Of a stretch of DNA of 54,146 bases, positions 23,464-31,493 are shown one piece after another; position 1 is the stretch's first letter; each line of letters starts with the position of its first letter. Source of the stretch: Allorhizocola rhizosphaerae (GTDB lineage: Bacteria; Actinomycetota; Actinomycetes; Mycobacteriales; Micromonosporaceae). The position numbers and the translations under genes are program-made. The notes below the pieces were generated by a model. The model searched no databases. It was not told where the DNA came from and saw only the letters and a list, made by a program, of their open reading frames with translations. The stretch covers positions 1-54,146 of the forward strand of contig NZ_QJUG01000023.1 in assembly GCF_003426775.1 (NCBI RefSeq), read 5' to 3'.

Positions 23464-24639
23464 ATGGCATCAGTGTCCCAACCCGGCACACCGAGATTAC
23501 TGCGTGCGCTCAATGACCGGGCAGCCCTCGAGCTGTTGCTCGCCCGTGGACCGCTTACACGCTCGCAGTTGGGCGAACTGACCGGGCTCTCCAAGGTCAC
23601 CGCGTCCCAGTTGGTGGAACGGCTGGAGGGGCGCGGGCTGGTTCAGCGCGTCGGCGAGCAGGCCGGAGGGCGCGGGCCCAACGCACAGCTCTACTCCGTG
23701 CGCCCGTCCAGCGCCTACGTGGTGGGCGTCGAGGTCGCCTCCGACCACGCGGTCGCGGCGTGTGCCGACATCACCGGCGAAATCATCGGCCGGGTCGAAC
23801 ACTCCACTCAGGACACCGACGACCCCGTGGGCCTGGTGCACAACGCCGTGCTCGACGCGGTGAAGCAGGCCGAAGCCCCGATGGGGGACGTGCGGCGCAT
23901 CGTGCTGGGCACGCCCGGCCTGGTCGATCCGGCGACCGGCGACATCGTGTTCGCGTGGAACCTGCCCCGCTGGCACCGCGGTCTCGCGGCCGCGCTGCGC
24001 GACGACCTGCACACCACGATCATCTTCGAGAACGACGTCAACCTGGCCGCCGTCGCAGAGGCGCACAACGGCGCGGCCCGCGACGTCAAAGACTTCCTGC
24101 TGATGTGGATCGGCGGCGGCATGGGCCTGGCCGTGGTGCTGGGTGGTCGGCTGCACCGCGGTTTCTCGGGAGCGGCCGGTGAAATCGGCTACCTTCCCGT
24201 GCCCGGGGCCGAGATCACGCGCGAGGTGACCCGGCGCGGGAAGGGTGCCTTCCAGCAGATCGCCGCGGCCGATGCGGTGCGGGCGGTGGCGCGCGAGCAC
24301 GGATTCCGCGCGGCGACCGCGGCCGAAGCCGTGCGCAACGTCATCGCGGCGGGCACGAAGGGCGGGCCCGTGCTCGACGAGATCGCGCGGCGGCTCGCGC
24401 TCGGTGTGGCGTCGGCCTGCCTCGTGCTCGACCCGCCGATGGTCGTGCTGGCCGGTGAGGTCGGGGCGGCCGGGGGGACGCCGCTGGCCGAGCGCGTGCA
24501 GCACGAGGTCGCCGCGATCACCCCGGTGAGCCCGAAGGTCGTGGTGACGGGCGTGCATGAGCAGCCGGTGCTGCGCGGCGCCCTGCTCACCGCGCTCGAC
24601 ACGGTACGAGATGAGGTCTTCGGGTCCACAGTGGACTAG
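23464..24639 (+). CDS. ROK-family transcriptional regulator
   Basis: 391 residues. An N-terminal winged helix (LLARGPLTRSQLGELTGLSK, then TASQLVERLEGRGLV) is followed by a ROK sugar-kinase-like domain: VGVEVASDHAVAACADITG, a FENDVNLAAVAEAHNG segment and GGGMGLAVVLGGRLHRGFSG with AAGEIGYLPV. The CXCGxxGC zinc motif usual in many ROK proteins is not visible at the expected place. Such proteins sense sugars or amino sugars; the divergent nagZ suggests GlcNAc-related ligands. CCAAGGA at 23451-23457 supports the ATG at 23464. Confidence 0.9.
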   Translation: MASVSQPGTPRLLRALNDRAALELLLARGPLTRSQLGELTGLSKVTASQLVERLEGRGLVQRVGEQAGGRGPNAQLYSVRPSSAYVVGVEVASDHAVAACADITGEIIGRVEHSTQDTDDPVGLVHNAVLDAVKQAEAPMGDVRRIVLGTPGLVDPATGDIVFAWNLPRWHRGLAAALRDDLHTTIIFENDVNLAAVAEAHNGAARDVKDFLLMWIGGGMGLAVVLGGRLHRGFSGAAGEIGYLPVPGAEITREVTRRGKGAFQQIAAADAVRAVAREHGFRAATAAEAVRNVIAAGTKGGPVLDEIARRLALGVASACLVLDPPMVVLAGEVGAAGGTPLAERVQHEVAAITPVSPKVVVTGVHEQPVLRGALLTALDTVRDEVFGSTVD

Positions 24640-24758
24640 CTCTAAAACTCCTGGAGATTGTTGACCACTTTGGGTCTCGGATCGTTGGAGATTCCATGCC
24701 CCCGTCGCGAGAGCAGCAGCAAGATCGCCAGGCGATGCGCGGGCGGCGGCGGTGCCCT

Positions 24759-25697
24759 TTAGATGAGGTCGCGGCGGCGGAAGGTGGTGAAGGCGGTGGC
24801 GGTGGCGGCTATGGCCAGCACCAGGAACAGGACGCCGCTGTCGGTCCAGGTCATGTCGCCGATGCGGTCGCCGGTGCCGGGCCGTGCGAGCCACGTGTAC
24901 ACATGTGCCGACAGGAACAGGTGCTCAGCGTCGTTGCCACGGAAGGCGTTGATGGCATCGGCCACCACCCGCACACCGAGCTCCCACACCACCACGTATC
25001 CGATGAGCCCACCGAGGGCCGCGGCCGTGTGCCGGCCGACCGTCGCGATGGCGAAGGCAAGCACGCTCATCAACAGTCCGACCACATTGGCCCGCGCGCA
25101 CAACCCGACCAGGTCTGCCCAGAAATAGCCGTCGACCCGACCCACGAGGCCTGTGGAGGAGGCGATGGCGTAGAAGGTGCCCACATAAACGGCAGTAAAT
25201 ATGGCGGATATCGCGACGACCAGGCCCACCGCCGCACCGAACTTGGCCCCGAGCACCGCCATGCGGTTGGGCCGCCACAGCAGCAGGTTGGTCATGCCCC
25301 CGCTATGCAGCTCCGACCCGATGAACGAGGCCATGACCAGGAACCCGAAGAACCCCAGATAGATCGCGAGCCACATGACCAGATCCCCGATCCGGGTGTG
25401 GAACACGAACACGTCATAGAGGAACCGCTCCGTCACGAACTGGGCGGGATCATATTGCGCGCACACCTCCAACCGGTCCGGATTGGCCGCCGCGCAGGCG
25501 TCGTATCGCGGCGCATAGTTGTCGCGTGCCTGAGCCGCCGTCCGCTCGGCGTGCTGCCACATCTCGTCGGTCGGCGTGCGCGACTGGCTCATCACCGTGA
25601 ACACCGTGATGCCGAACACAATGATGAGCACGCTCAGCATGAGCTGGATGAACCGGCGCGAGAAGAACCGGCTGACCTCCGCCCGGATCAGGTTCAT
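24759..25697 (-). CDS. ABC transporter permease (ABC-2 type)
   Basis: 312 residues starting MNLIRAEVSRFFSRRFIQLM, the usual opening of ABC-2 permeases. The first membrane segment is followed by a ~90-residue external loop rich in Ala, Arg and Asp with three cysteines. Five more segments follow, including VMASFIGSELHSGGMTNLLL and the RRPNRM-like coupling region (LLWRPNRMAVLGAKFGA). The start codon overlaps the ATPase stop as ATGA. Substrate unknown; ATPases of this type serve bacitracin, lantibiotic or heme-like exporters. The gap 24640-24758 toward the convergent ROK gene shows nothing distinctive. Confidence 0.85.
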   Translation of the reverse strand: MNLIRAEVSRFFSRRFIQLMLSVLIIVFGITVFTVMSQSRTPTDEMWQHAERTAAQARDNYAPRYDACAAANPDRLEVCAQYDPAQFVTERFLYDVFVFHTRIGDLVMWLAIYLGFFGFLVMASFIGSELHSGGMTNLLLWRPNRMAVLGAKFGAAVGLVVAISAIFTAVYVGTFYAIASSTGLVGRVDGYFWADLVGLCARANVVGLLMSVLAFAIATVGRHTAAALGGLIGYVVVWELGVRVVADAINAFRGNDAEHLFLSAHVYTWLARPGTGDRIGDMTWTDSGVLFLVLAIAATATAFTTFRRRDLI

Positions 25698-26641
25698 CGG
25701 GTGACCTCCAGCTCGATCTCGCGCGGCGCGCCGGGCTGCGGCACCTGCGGCGCACTGGTCAGGTCGAGGAACACCCGCTCCAGGTCGGGCGCCACGCGAG
25801 TCAGCTCGGTGAGCCAGAGCCCTTGCCGCCCAAGCGTTTCGGTGATCCACGCGGGATCGGTGACGCCCGAAACGACGACCGCACCGTCCTCGACGCGCGC
25901 GTCGCCCAGCAGCCTCGCGGCCAGATCGGGATCTGCCACACGCACGCGATAGCACCCCTCGTCGTGCCCGGCCAGGATCGCGCCGACCGGGCCATGCACC
26001 ACCCGCCGTCCGTGCGAAATGATCGTCACCGTGTCGCACACCTGCTCGATCTCCGACAGCAGATGGCTCGAAATGAGCACCGTCACCCCAGCGGCGGCGA
26101 GCCCGCGCAGCAGCGTGCGCATCTCATGCATGCCCGCCGGGTCGAGCCCGTTGGCCGGCTCGTCGAGTATGAGCAGCTCCGGCCGCTTCAGCAGCGCAGA
26201 CGCCACCGCGAGCCGCTGTTTCATGCCGAGGGAGTAGCTTTTCACCGGGTCTGACCGCCGGTCCGCCAGGCCGACCGTGGTCAATGTCTGCAAGACCCTT
26301 TCATCCGGTACGCCGCCGGCCATCGCCAACAGGCGGAGTGTCTTGGCACCACTGAAGTTGCCGAAGAACTGCGGGCTCTCCACGATCGCGCCGACCCGGT
26401 GGGCGACCGAGGCATAGTCTCGCGATGACACGCCGAAAATCCGCATCGATCCGCTGTCGGCCCGCACGAGCCCCAGCAGCGCGCGCAGCGTCGTGGTCTT
26501 GCCCGACCCGTTGGGCCCCAGAAACCCGTGCACCTGACCGGCCGACACCTCCATGTCGAACCCGTCGAGGGCCACCTTTTCGCCACGCCGCAGGCTGCGG
26601 AAAGTCTTGCGCAGACCCGAAATCTCGATGACCGGACTCAC
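25694..26641 (-). CDS. ABC transporter ATP-binding protein (ABC-2 exporter)
   Basis: 315 residues. Walker A GPNGSGKT (residues 42-49), Q-loop in IVESPQFF, signature YSLGMKQR, Walker B LLILDEPANGLDP and H-loop ISSHLL. The SLGMKQR signature is the form seen in CcmA/BcrA-like exporters. A C-terminal ~100 residues (RVRVADPDLAARLLGDARVE) form the accessory domain typical of this group. It is the first gene of a two-gene operon with the permease, coupled by an ATGA overlap. Confidence 0.92.
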   Translation of the reverse strand: MSPVIEISGLRKTFRSLRRGEKVALDGFDMEVSAGQVHGFLGPNGSGKTTTLRALLGLVRADSGSMRIFGVSSRDYASVAHRVGAIVESPQFFGNFSGAKTLRLLAMAGGVPDERVLQTLTTVGLADRRSDPVKSYSLGMKQRLAVASALLKRPELLILDEPANGLDPAGMHEMRTLLRGLAAAGVTVLISSHLLSEIEQVCDTVTIISHGRRVVHGPVGAILAGHDEGCYRVRVADPDLAARLLGDARVEDGAVVVSGVTDPAWITETLGRQGLWLTELTRVAPDLERVFLDLTSAPQVPQPGAPREIELEVTR

Positions 26642-26741
26642 GGCGACAGCCTAGCCGCACCCGCCGATATTCGGGGGCTGGCCTGAAGGGCAGGGGGTGG
26701 GACAAACATTGTGTCCCGCCAGCTCGCGAGCGAGGCCAAGT

Positions 26742-27545
26742 ATGGTTGGACCCGTGCATCCCGATCTAGTCATCGCCGCCGAGAAGGTCAACGTCGTCCG
26801 GTCTCGCAAACACCTCCTGCGTGACGTCTCGTGGCAGGTCGAGCTCGACGAACGCTGGGTGATCCTGGGCCCCAACGGCGCCGGCAAGACCACCCTGCTC
26901 AACCTGGCCGCCGGGCGTTCCCATCCGACCAGCGGCACGCTGCACGTGCTTGGCGAGCGGATCGGGCGCACGGACCTGCAGGAGCTGCGCACCCGCATCG
27001 GCCTGTCCACGGCGACGCTCGCCGACCGGATCCCGCCCGGTGAACGCGTCCGCGACGTGGTGATGACCGCCTCATGGTCGGTCGTCGGGCGCTTCCGTGA
27101 GTCCTATGAGGACGTTGACGCGGCCCGTGCGCTGGAGCTACTCGGCGAGTGGGGCATGGGCGGGCTCGCCGATCGGGAATACGGCACGCTTTCGGAGGGC
27201 GAGCGCAAGCGCACCCAGATCGCCCGCGCGCTGATGGTCGACCCGGAGGTGCTCCTGCTCGACGAGCCGGCCGCGGGCCTCGACCTCGGTGGGCGCGAGG
27301 ATCTGGTGTCCCGCCTGACCGCGCTGGCCCTCGACCCGGACGCGCCGGCCATCGCACTCGTCACGCACCACGTCGAGGAGATCCCGCCCGGATTCACCCA
27401 CGCCATGCTGCTGCGCGAGGGAGCCGTGGTCGCCTCGGGCCTGCTGGCCGACGTGATCACGTCCGACAACCTGTCCGCGACGTTCGACACCAAGCTGCGC
27501 GTGAGTCAGGCCGACGGCCGATATTCAGCCGTGTCGGTGCGCTAG
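26742..27545 (+). CDS. ABC-type ATPase without a cognate permease nearby
   Basis: 267 residues from ATG 26742 (an in-frame GTG at 26754 is an alternative). Walker A GPNGAGKT is at about 43-50, the signature reads TLSEGERKRTQIARAL, Walker B is LLLDEPAAGLDLGGRE, and the H-loop ALVTHHVEEIPPGF ends the core. The LSEGERKR signature and HHVEEIPPGFTHA stretch belong to a soluble actinobacterial group related to molybdate-type ATPases, usually found without a membrane partner. Neither neighbour supplies a permease, so it may serve a remote permease or a non-transport role. Confidence 0.85.
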   Translation: MVGPVHPDLVIAAEKVNVVRSRKHLLRDVSWQVELDERWVILGPNGAGKTTLLNLAAGRSHPTSGTLHVLGERIGRTDLQELRTRIGLSTATLADRIPPGERVRDVVMTASWSVVGRFRESYEDVDAARALELLGEWGMGGLADREYGTLSEGERKRTQIARALMVDPEVLLLDEPAAGLDLGGREDLVSRLTALALDPDAPAIALVTHHVEEIPPGFTHAMLLREGAVVASGLLADVITSDNLSATFDTKLRVSQADGRYSAVSVR

Positions 27546-27760
27546 CCGACTCTGGCCGTTGCTTCGCCGGCTTGTGCGCGGCGGCTGACATCCGGCGGCG
27601 GCACACTTGCCCGGCGGCTGCGCTGGCGTGCCGATTTGCGGTTCCTCCCAGCCGCAGCGAACTGCGGGCCGAGATGGTGTGCCAGCCGTTTGCCCCCGGC
27701 TGCCTGGAGCTCCGGGGGCGATCAACGGAAAAGGAGGTGGCGGGGGCTGCGGGGAGGTCA
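27546..27760. other. Intergenic stretch before the tRNA-like gene
   Basis: 215 bases with no convincing ORF. Several GCCGGC/GCGGCGG-rich inverted segments near 27570-27630 could fold as a terminator for the ATPase gene, but there is no U tract. An AAAAGGAGGTGG purine block at about 27729-27740 looks like a ribosome binding site without a following start in a usable ORF. Confidence 0.3.
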
Positions 27761-27766
27761 TAGAGT
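27761..27766 (+). promoter_or_regulatory. Candidate -10 box of the tRNA-like gene / orphan operon
   Basis: TAGAGT lies 16 bases ahead of the first acceptor-stem base (27783), so a transcript would begin about nine bases before the mature tRNA-like 5' end, a normal spacing for a tRNA promoter. No strong -35 is visible. Confidence 0.4.
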
Positions 27767-27782
27767 CTGCCGGGAAATTCCA

Positions 27783-27856
27783 CAGCGTGTAGCTCAAAAA
27801 GTTGGAGCGCCGGGCTCGGGACCCGGAGGGTGCGGGTGCGAGGCCTGCCACGCTGG
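27783..27856 (+). tRNA. tRNA(Pro)-like cloverleaf, anticodon CGG, with altered elbow and discriminator
   Basis: The 74 bases fold as a complete tRNA. The acceptor is CAGCGTG/CACGCTG (7 perfect pairs) and the D stem GCTC/GAGC (4). The anticodon stem is CCGGG/CCCGG (5) around the 7-base loop CTCGGGA, giving anticodon CGG. The variable loop has 5 bases, and the T stem GCGGG/CCTGC (5, one G-U) surrounds the loop TGCGAGG. U8, A14, U33, G37, T54, C56, A58 and G53-C61 are all in place, and C1-G72 is the pair typical of bacterial tRNA(Pro). Unusual: the D loop AAAAAGTTG lacks the G18-G19 pair, position 55 is G instead of T, and the discriminator is G rather than A. CCA is not encoded (CGA follows). 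The orphan gene's ATG begins two bases after the discriminator. It could be a divergent tRNA, a decaying one, or a tRNA mimic controlling the downstream gene. Confidence 0.75.
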
Positions 27857-27858
27857 CG

Positions 27859-30114
27859 ATGAGCACTGAGAGCACCCATGAGACTGGCCAGGCCTATGCC
27901 GCCGGGCAGCTTGCGGCCGCCCTGATCACGGCGGCCACGCACACGGATGAACTGACCCGGCAGCGTGCCGGGCAAAGGGTGCGCCGCTGGCAAGCCGTGC
28001 TGGACGGAATGGCCGACGGCATGCTCAATGTCGGCTCGCGCACCGCGGTCGCCGGACTCCCGGTGTGGGTCACGCCCGAGGTGGTGCACGGTGGGTTCGC
28101 GACAGGTGAGGCCGCGGCCGGTGGCCCGCTGCGCGAGCACGAGCTGGCGGTCATCGCGCGGGCCGGGCTGCAGCAGCACAGCCGTGGTGCGCTGTTCGCC
28201 TACTACCTGTCCGAGCCGGGCGTGGCCGAGCTGGCCGCGCTGCTGGATTCCGGGGGCTACCGGATTGACGTGCCCGAGGAGGCGGCGCTGCTGACGGTCG
28301 CGTGGCTGCTGCGCACCGGAGACCACCGCGCTGCCGCGGATCTCGTCGACACGCTGCTCCCGTTTGCCGACCGGCTGCGCTTTTGGCCGGTGCCGGCCGA
28401 CGCACCGCCCGGCGACCCGGAAATCGTGTGGCGGGAGACCGCACAGCAGGCGGCCACGGCCCTGGCCAACAGGCGCCCGAACGCCGTGATCGAGGCCATG
28501 CGTGAGGCGCTGACCGTGTGGAATCCGTTCGCCGACAAGCTGTTGGCCCTGTGGTGCGAGACCACTGACGCCGACGGAAGGGTGGGCGCGCAGATTCCGC
28601 ACGGCTGGCCGGACCGAGCCGGCGCACTGCTTGCCACCTATCGGCGGCTCGCCGCAGAGCACACGCGGTGTTCCAAGCATCGCAAGCCAAAGGAAAACCT
28701 AGGCATATTGTGTACCGCGCTGGAGCGACGCGTCGCCGACGGCGCGCTGACCCCAAGGGTCGCGGGCCTGCTGCAGCACGCCGTCGACTCCATGCTCCGC
28801 CGACGCGGAACCGTCGGATCCCCGCAACACCAAGCTTTGCGCGCCCAGCAGGCCGCCGATGCCGCGCGCCCCACACACCACGCGTTCGCGGGGCTCGTCG
28901 CCGGGCGTTTGTCATCGTTGCCGCCGCAGACGGGCATCGCCGACGTCGCGGGAGTGCTGTGCGCGGTGCAGCCGGGCGAGGCCGTGCACACCGGTCTGCC
29001 GCAGGATGCCGTGATCCCGCAGCCGATCCAGCGGGTGGTGCGCCGAGCGCGGGCGGGCACGCCGGAGGAGCTCATCGGCGATGGCGTGATCTGCTCGGCC
29101 GAGGTGCTGGCCATGCTCACCCCGCAGGTCACCGCCGCGTCAGTGGTGTTCGGCTATCGAGACGCGGCCCTGCAAAGGCTTGCGGCAGCGCACTATCGGG
29201 CGTTTCGCAACCGGCGCTCGCTGCTCCTGCTCAACCTCGAACACCAGGTGCGCATCCACGAGCTCCCATGGGCCGGGGCGATGGACAGGCATCGCACGGT
29301 GACCGCTGCTGCGCAGCAGCAGGCCGCGCGGGCCCTGCGGCGCCTGGGCGGGATCGTGCTCAACGGGTTTCCCGCGACGGTACTGCCAAATCCAATGATC
29401 ACGGAGCTGGCGGCGCTGAGCAGGCAGGCGGGTGTCGACGTTCCATGGGTGGAGGAGCTGGCGGCGGACATCTTCATGGGCACGTTCTCGGCCAAGTTCC
29501 TGGAGGCTGCGAAGATCGCCGCCGAGTTGCTGCGCGGCACGTTCTACGAACGGTATTACGGCATCGACTACGCGGCGGTCGCGGCGATCAACGACGACGG
29601 CCGCAAGCGGCGGCGCATCGTGCGCACGTCGTCAACGTTCGATCTAATGTGCCAAGACCGGGCGGGAGGCTGGGGCAGCGGGCGGTATTCGGTGGCCGCC
29701 AACGGGATGGTCATCGAGCAGGCGCAGATCCTCACGACGCACAACCTGGCGACCCTGGCCGGGCGCTTGGGCGCCGGCCCGGCCGAAAGCTGGGAGGAGC
29801 TTGCGCGTCGGTGCCTGGATTGGACGCTACGGCTGGCGACACGCATCGAAAACAACGCGCGGCCGCTGCGTTCCGTGAAAGATTTGGCTTATGCCTGGCG
29901 GCACATGGTGTTTTATCTGTCGCTGGTTGCCCCGGCCGCCCAGCGGCGCTTCATTGGGGAGGCGCAGCGGGCCGGGGTCGGCCGTCTGCTTCCGGCACTG
30001 CGCGGTCTGGAGCACGTCGCCGGCGGTGGATCATTTGACGACTCGGGCTCGGCCGGCGATGCCCGGCGCCTGGTCGGGTGGACCGTCGGCCGACATTGGA
30101 TCTTGGCTGGCTAG
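27859..30114 (+). CDS. 751-residue orphan protein directly downstream of the tRNA-like RNA
   Basis: No signal peptide or membrane segment; the protein is largely helical and Ala/Arg-rich. The start ATG 27859 is chosen because the only in-frame alternatives lie inside the tRNA-like structure (TTG 27802 in its D loop). Blocks that look conserved by composition are CSKHRKPKENLGIL (about residue 273), FNRGTF-like AELLRGTFYERYYGIDYAAV (about 555-574), then TSSTFDLMCQDRAGGWGSG (about 594) and EQAQILTTHNLATLAGRL (about 625). I do not recognise a catalytic motif or domain. GGAGGG at 27825-27830 is too far (about 29 bases) to serve the ATG. The next gene, an enoyl-CoA hydratase, has its own promoter, so the orphan forms a unit with the tRNA-like RNA alone. 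Confidence 0.8.
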   Translation: MSTESTHETGQAYAAGQLAAALITAATHTDELTRQRAGQRVRRWQAVLDGMADGMLNVGSRTAVAGLPVWVTPEVVHGGFATGEAAAGGPLREHELAVIARAGLQQHSRGALFAYYLSEPGVAELAALLDSGGYRIDVPEEAALLTVAWLLRTGDHRAAADLVDTLLPFADRLRFWPVPADAPPGDPEIVWRETAQQAATALANRRPNAVIEAMREALTVWNPFADKLLALWCETTDADGRVGAQIPHGWPDRAGALLATYRRLAAEHTRCSKHRKPKENLGILCTALERRVADGALTPRVAGLLQHAVDSMLRRRGTVGSPQHQALRAQQAADAARPTHHAFAGLVAGRLSSLPPQTGIADVAGVLCAVQPGEAVHTGLPQDAVIPQPIQRVVRRARAGTPEELIGDGVICSAEVLAMLTPQVTAASVVFGYRDAALQRLAAAHYRAFRNRRSLLLLNLEHQVRIHELPWAGAMDRHRTVTAAAQQQAARALRRLGGIVLNGFPATVLPNPMITELAALSRQAGVDVPWVEELAADIFMGTFSAKFLEAAKIAAELLRGTFYERYYGIDYAAVAAINDDGRKRRRIVRTSSTFDLMCQDRAGGWGSGRYSVAANGMVIEQAQILTTHNLATLAGRLGAGPAESWEELARRCLDWTLRLATRIENNARPLRSVKDLAYAWRHMVFYLSLVAPAAQRRFIGEAQRAGVGRLLPALRGLEHVAGGGSFDDSGSAGDARRLVGWTVGRHWILAG

Positions 30115-30138
30115 TGCTTGCGGGCCAGGTTGTGCCTC

Positions 30139-30144
30139 TAGAGT
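30139..30144 (+). promoter_or_regulatory. Candidate -10 box of the enoyl-CoA hydratase gene (leaderless)
   Basis: TAGAGT lies six bases ahead of the ATG at 30151. Confidence 0.5.
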
Positions 30145-30150
30145 CGGGGC

Positions 30151-30924
30151 ATGGACTTTGTGAACGTGGAGACCCCCGTCGCAGGGATCGGCGTCATCCG
30201 GCTGGAGCGCCCGCCCATGAACGCGTTGAACGCGCAGGTGCAGGAGGAGTTGCGGGCGGCCGCGGCGACCTGCGCCGGGTCGGATGAGATCAGAGCGGTC
30301 ATCGTCTATGGCGGCCCCAAGGTGTTCGCGGCCGGTGCGGACATCAAGGAGATGGCCACGATGTCCTATGTGGACATGGCCGCGCGGGCCGGTGCGCTTT
30401 CGAGCGCGTTCGACGCGATCGCACGCATCCCCAAACCCGTCGTCGCGGCGATCACCGGATATGCGCTGGGCGGTGGGTGTGAGCTCGCGCTGGCGTGCGA
30501 CTGGCGGGTGGTAGCCGAGGACGCCAAGCTTGGCCAGCCCGAGATCAAGCTGGGCATCATCCCGGGAGCCGGTGGGACGCAACGGTTGTCGCGGCTGATC
30601 GGTCCGGCACGGGCGAAGGATCTGGTCTTCTCGGGCCGGATGGTCGACGCGAGCGAGGCACTGGCGATCGGGCTGGCCGATCGGGTAGTCGCCGCCGACA
30701 AGGTGTTCGACGAGGCGCTGGCCATGGTCGCGCCCTATGTGGACGGTCCGGCGCAGGCGCTGCGGGCGGCCAAGGCGGCGATCGACGGCGGGCTCGACCG
30801 CGATCTGGCGGGCGGCCTGGCGTGGGAGTCGCAGCTGTTCGCGGCGCTGTTCGCCACGGACGACAAGGTCGAAGGCATGAACGCCTTTGTGGAGAAGCGA
30901 AAGCCGGGCTTCACCGGTCGGTGA
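30151..30924 (+). CDS. Enoyl-CoA hydratase/isomerase (crotonase fold)
   Basis: 257 residues, normal for a single-domain crotonase. The oxyanion-hole segment KVFAAGADIKEM, the signature GYALGGGCELALACDWRVV (Glu at about 111) and LGQPEIKLGIIPGAGGTQ (Glu at about 131) contain both catalytic glutamates required for water addition. It should hydrate trans-2-enoyl-CoA in fatty-acid or branched-chain acyl-CoA oxidation. The C-terminal EGMNAFVEKRKPGF is the usual ending of this group. A leaderless promoter lies just upstream, so it is not necessarily linked to the orphan gene before it. Confidence 0.93.
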   Translation: MDFVNVETPVAGIGVIRLERPPMNALNAQVQEELRAAAATCAGSDEIRAVIVYGGPKVFAAGADIKEMATMSYVDMAARAGALSSAFDAIARIPKPVVAAITGYALGGGCELALACDWRVVAEDAKLGQPEIKLGIIPGAGGTQRLSRLIGPARAKDLVFSGRMVDASEALAIGLADRVVAADKVFDEALAMVAPYVDGPAQALRAAKAAIDGGLDRDLAGGLAWESQLFAALFATDDKVEGMNAFVEKRKPGFTGR

Positions 30925-30988
30925 TCCTTTGTGAACGTCGGCGATTCGACAGTCGGGACTGTCGTACTTCGGGTGCACAATATGGCGC

Positions 30989-31435
30989 GTGGAAGATGAA
31001 AGAGCGTTCATCGCGGCATTGACCGAGCTCGCTCTTGAGCGCGCCGCGCCCGACGAGCTGGTGGTTTTCGAGGAGACCGCGGAGGAATACTTCGCCGATC
31101 CGCAGGCGGCACTGACAGCCGCCAATCAAGACTCGGCGGTCGGGTTCGGGCTGGAGCTCGCGATGATCACGCCGGTGGCCCTCGCAGTCGGCGCGGCCGT
31201 GATGCAGGCGCTGGTGACCGCGCTGTCCGATCGCGCGGTCACGGGCGTGTCCGGTGTGCTGCGGCGGGTGTTGCGCAAGCGCACGCCCGATCCGGCCGAC
31301 ATCGTGCTCAGCCCGGATCAGGCGCGCTACGTCCGGCAGGTGGCGCTCGACCGGGCCCGCTCGCTGGGCATGCCGGAGCAGCAGGCGACGTTGCTCGCCG
31401 ACTCGTTTGTCGGCGCGATAGCCACCGCGTCGTGA
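30989..31435 (+). CDS. Hypothetical protein with central hydrophobic segment
   Basis: 148 residues from a GTG. The N-terminal ~60 residues are acidic (ALERAAPDELVVFEETAEEY). The central LAMITPVALAVGAAVMQALV is a likely membrane segment, and the C-terminal part is basic then amphipathic (VLRRVLRKRTPDPADIVLSP). Its stop codon lies just ahead of the M48-like peptidase frame, so both may be one operon. I do not recognise the family. Confidence 0.55.
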   Translation: MEDERAFIAALTELALERAAPDELVVFEETAEEYFADPQAALTAANQDSAVGFGLELAMITPVALAVGAAVMQALVTALSDRAVTGVSGVLRRVLRKRTPDPADIVLSPDQARYVRQVALDRARSLGMPEQQATLLADSFVGAIATAS

Positions 31436-31493
31436 GCCAGCCTTCCGGGCCGGGTTCGGCTTCGGCGGTGCGGCGGTCATCGGGCTGCTCGGA

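Noticed and set aside
27783-27856. Ordinary housekeeping tRNA(Pro)
   Set aside because: Missing G18-G19, G at position 55 and G discriminator, plus start codon two bases downstream, argue against a standard tRNA. A functional divergent tRNA cannot be fully excluded.
27802-27858. Longer start (TTG 27802) for the orphan protein
   Set aside because: It would translate through the tRNA-like stems, starts in the D loop and has no ribosome binding site.
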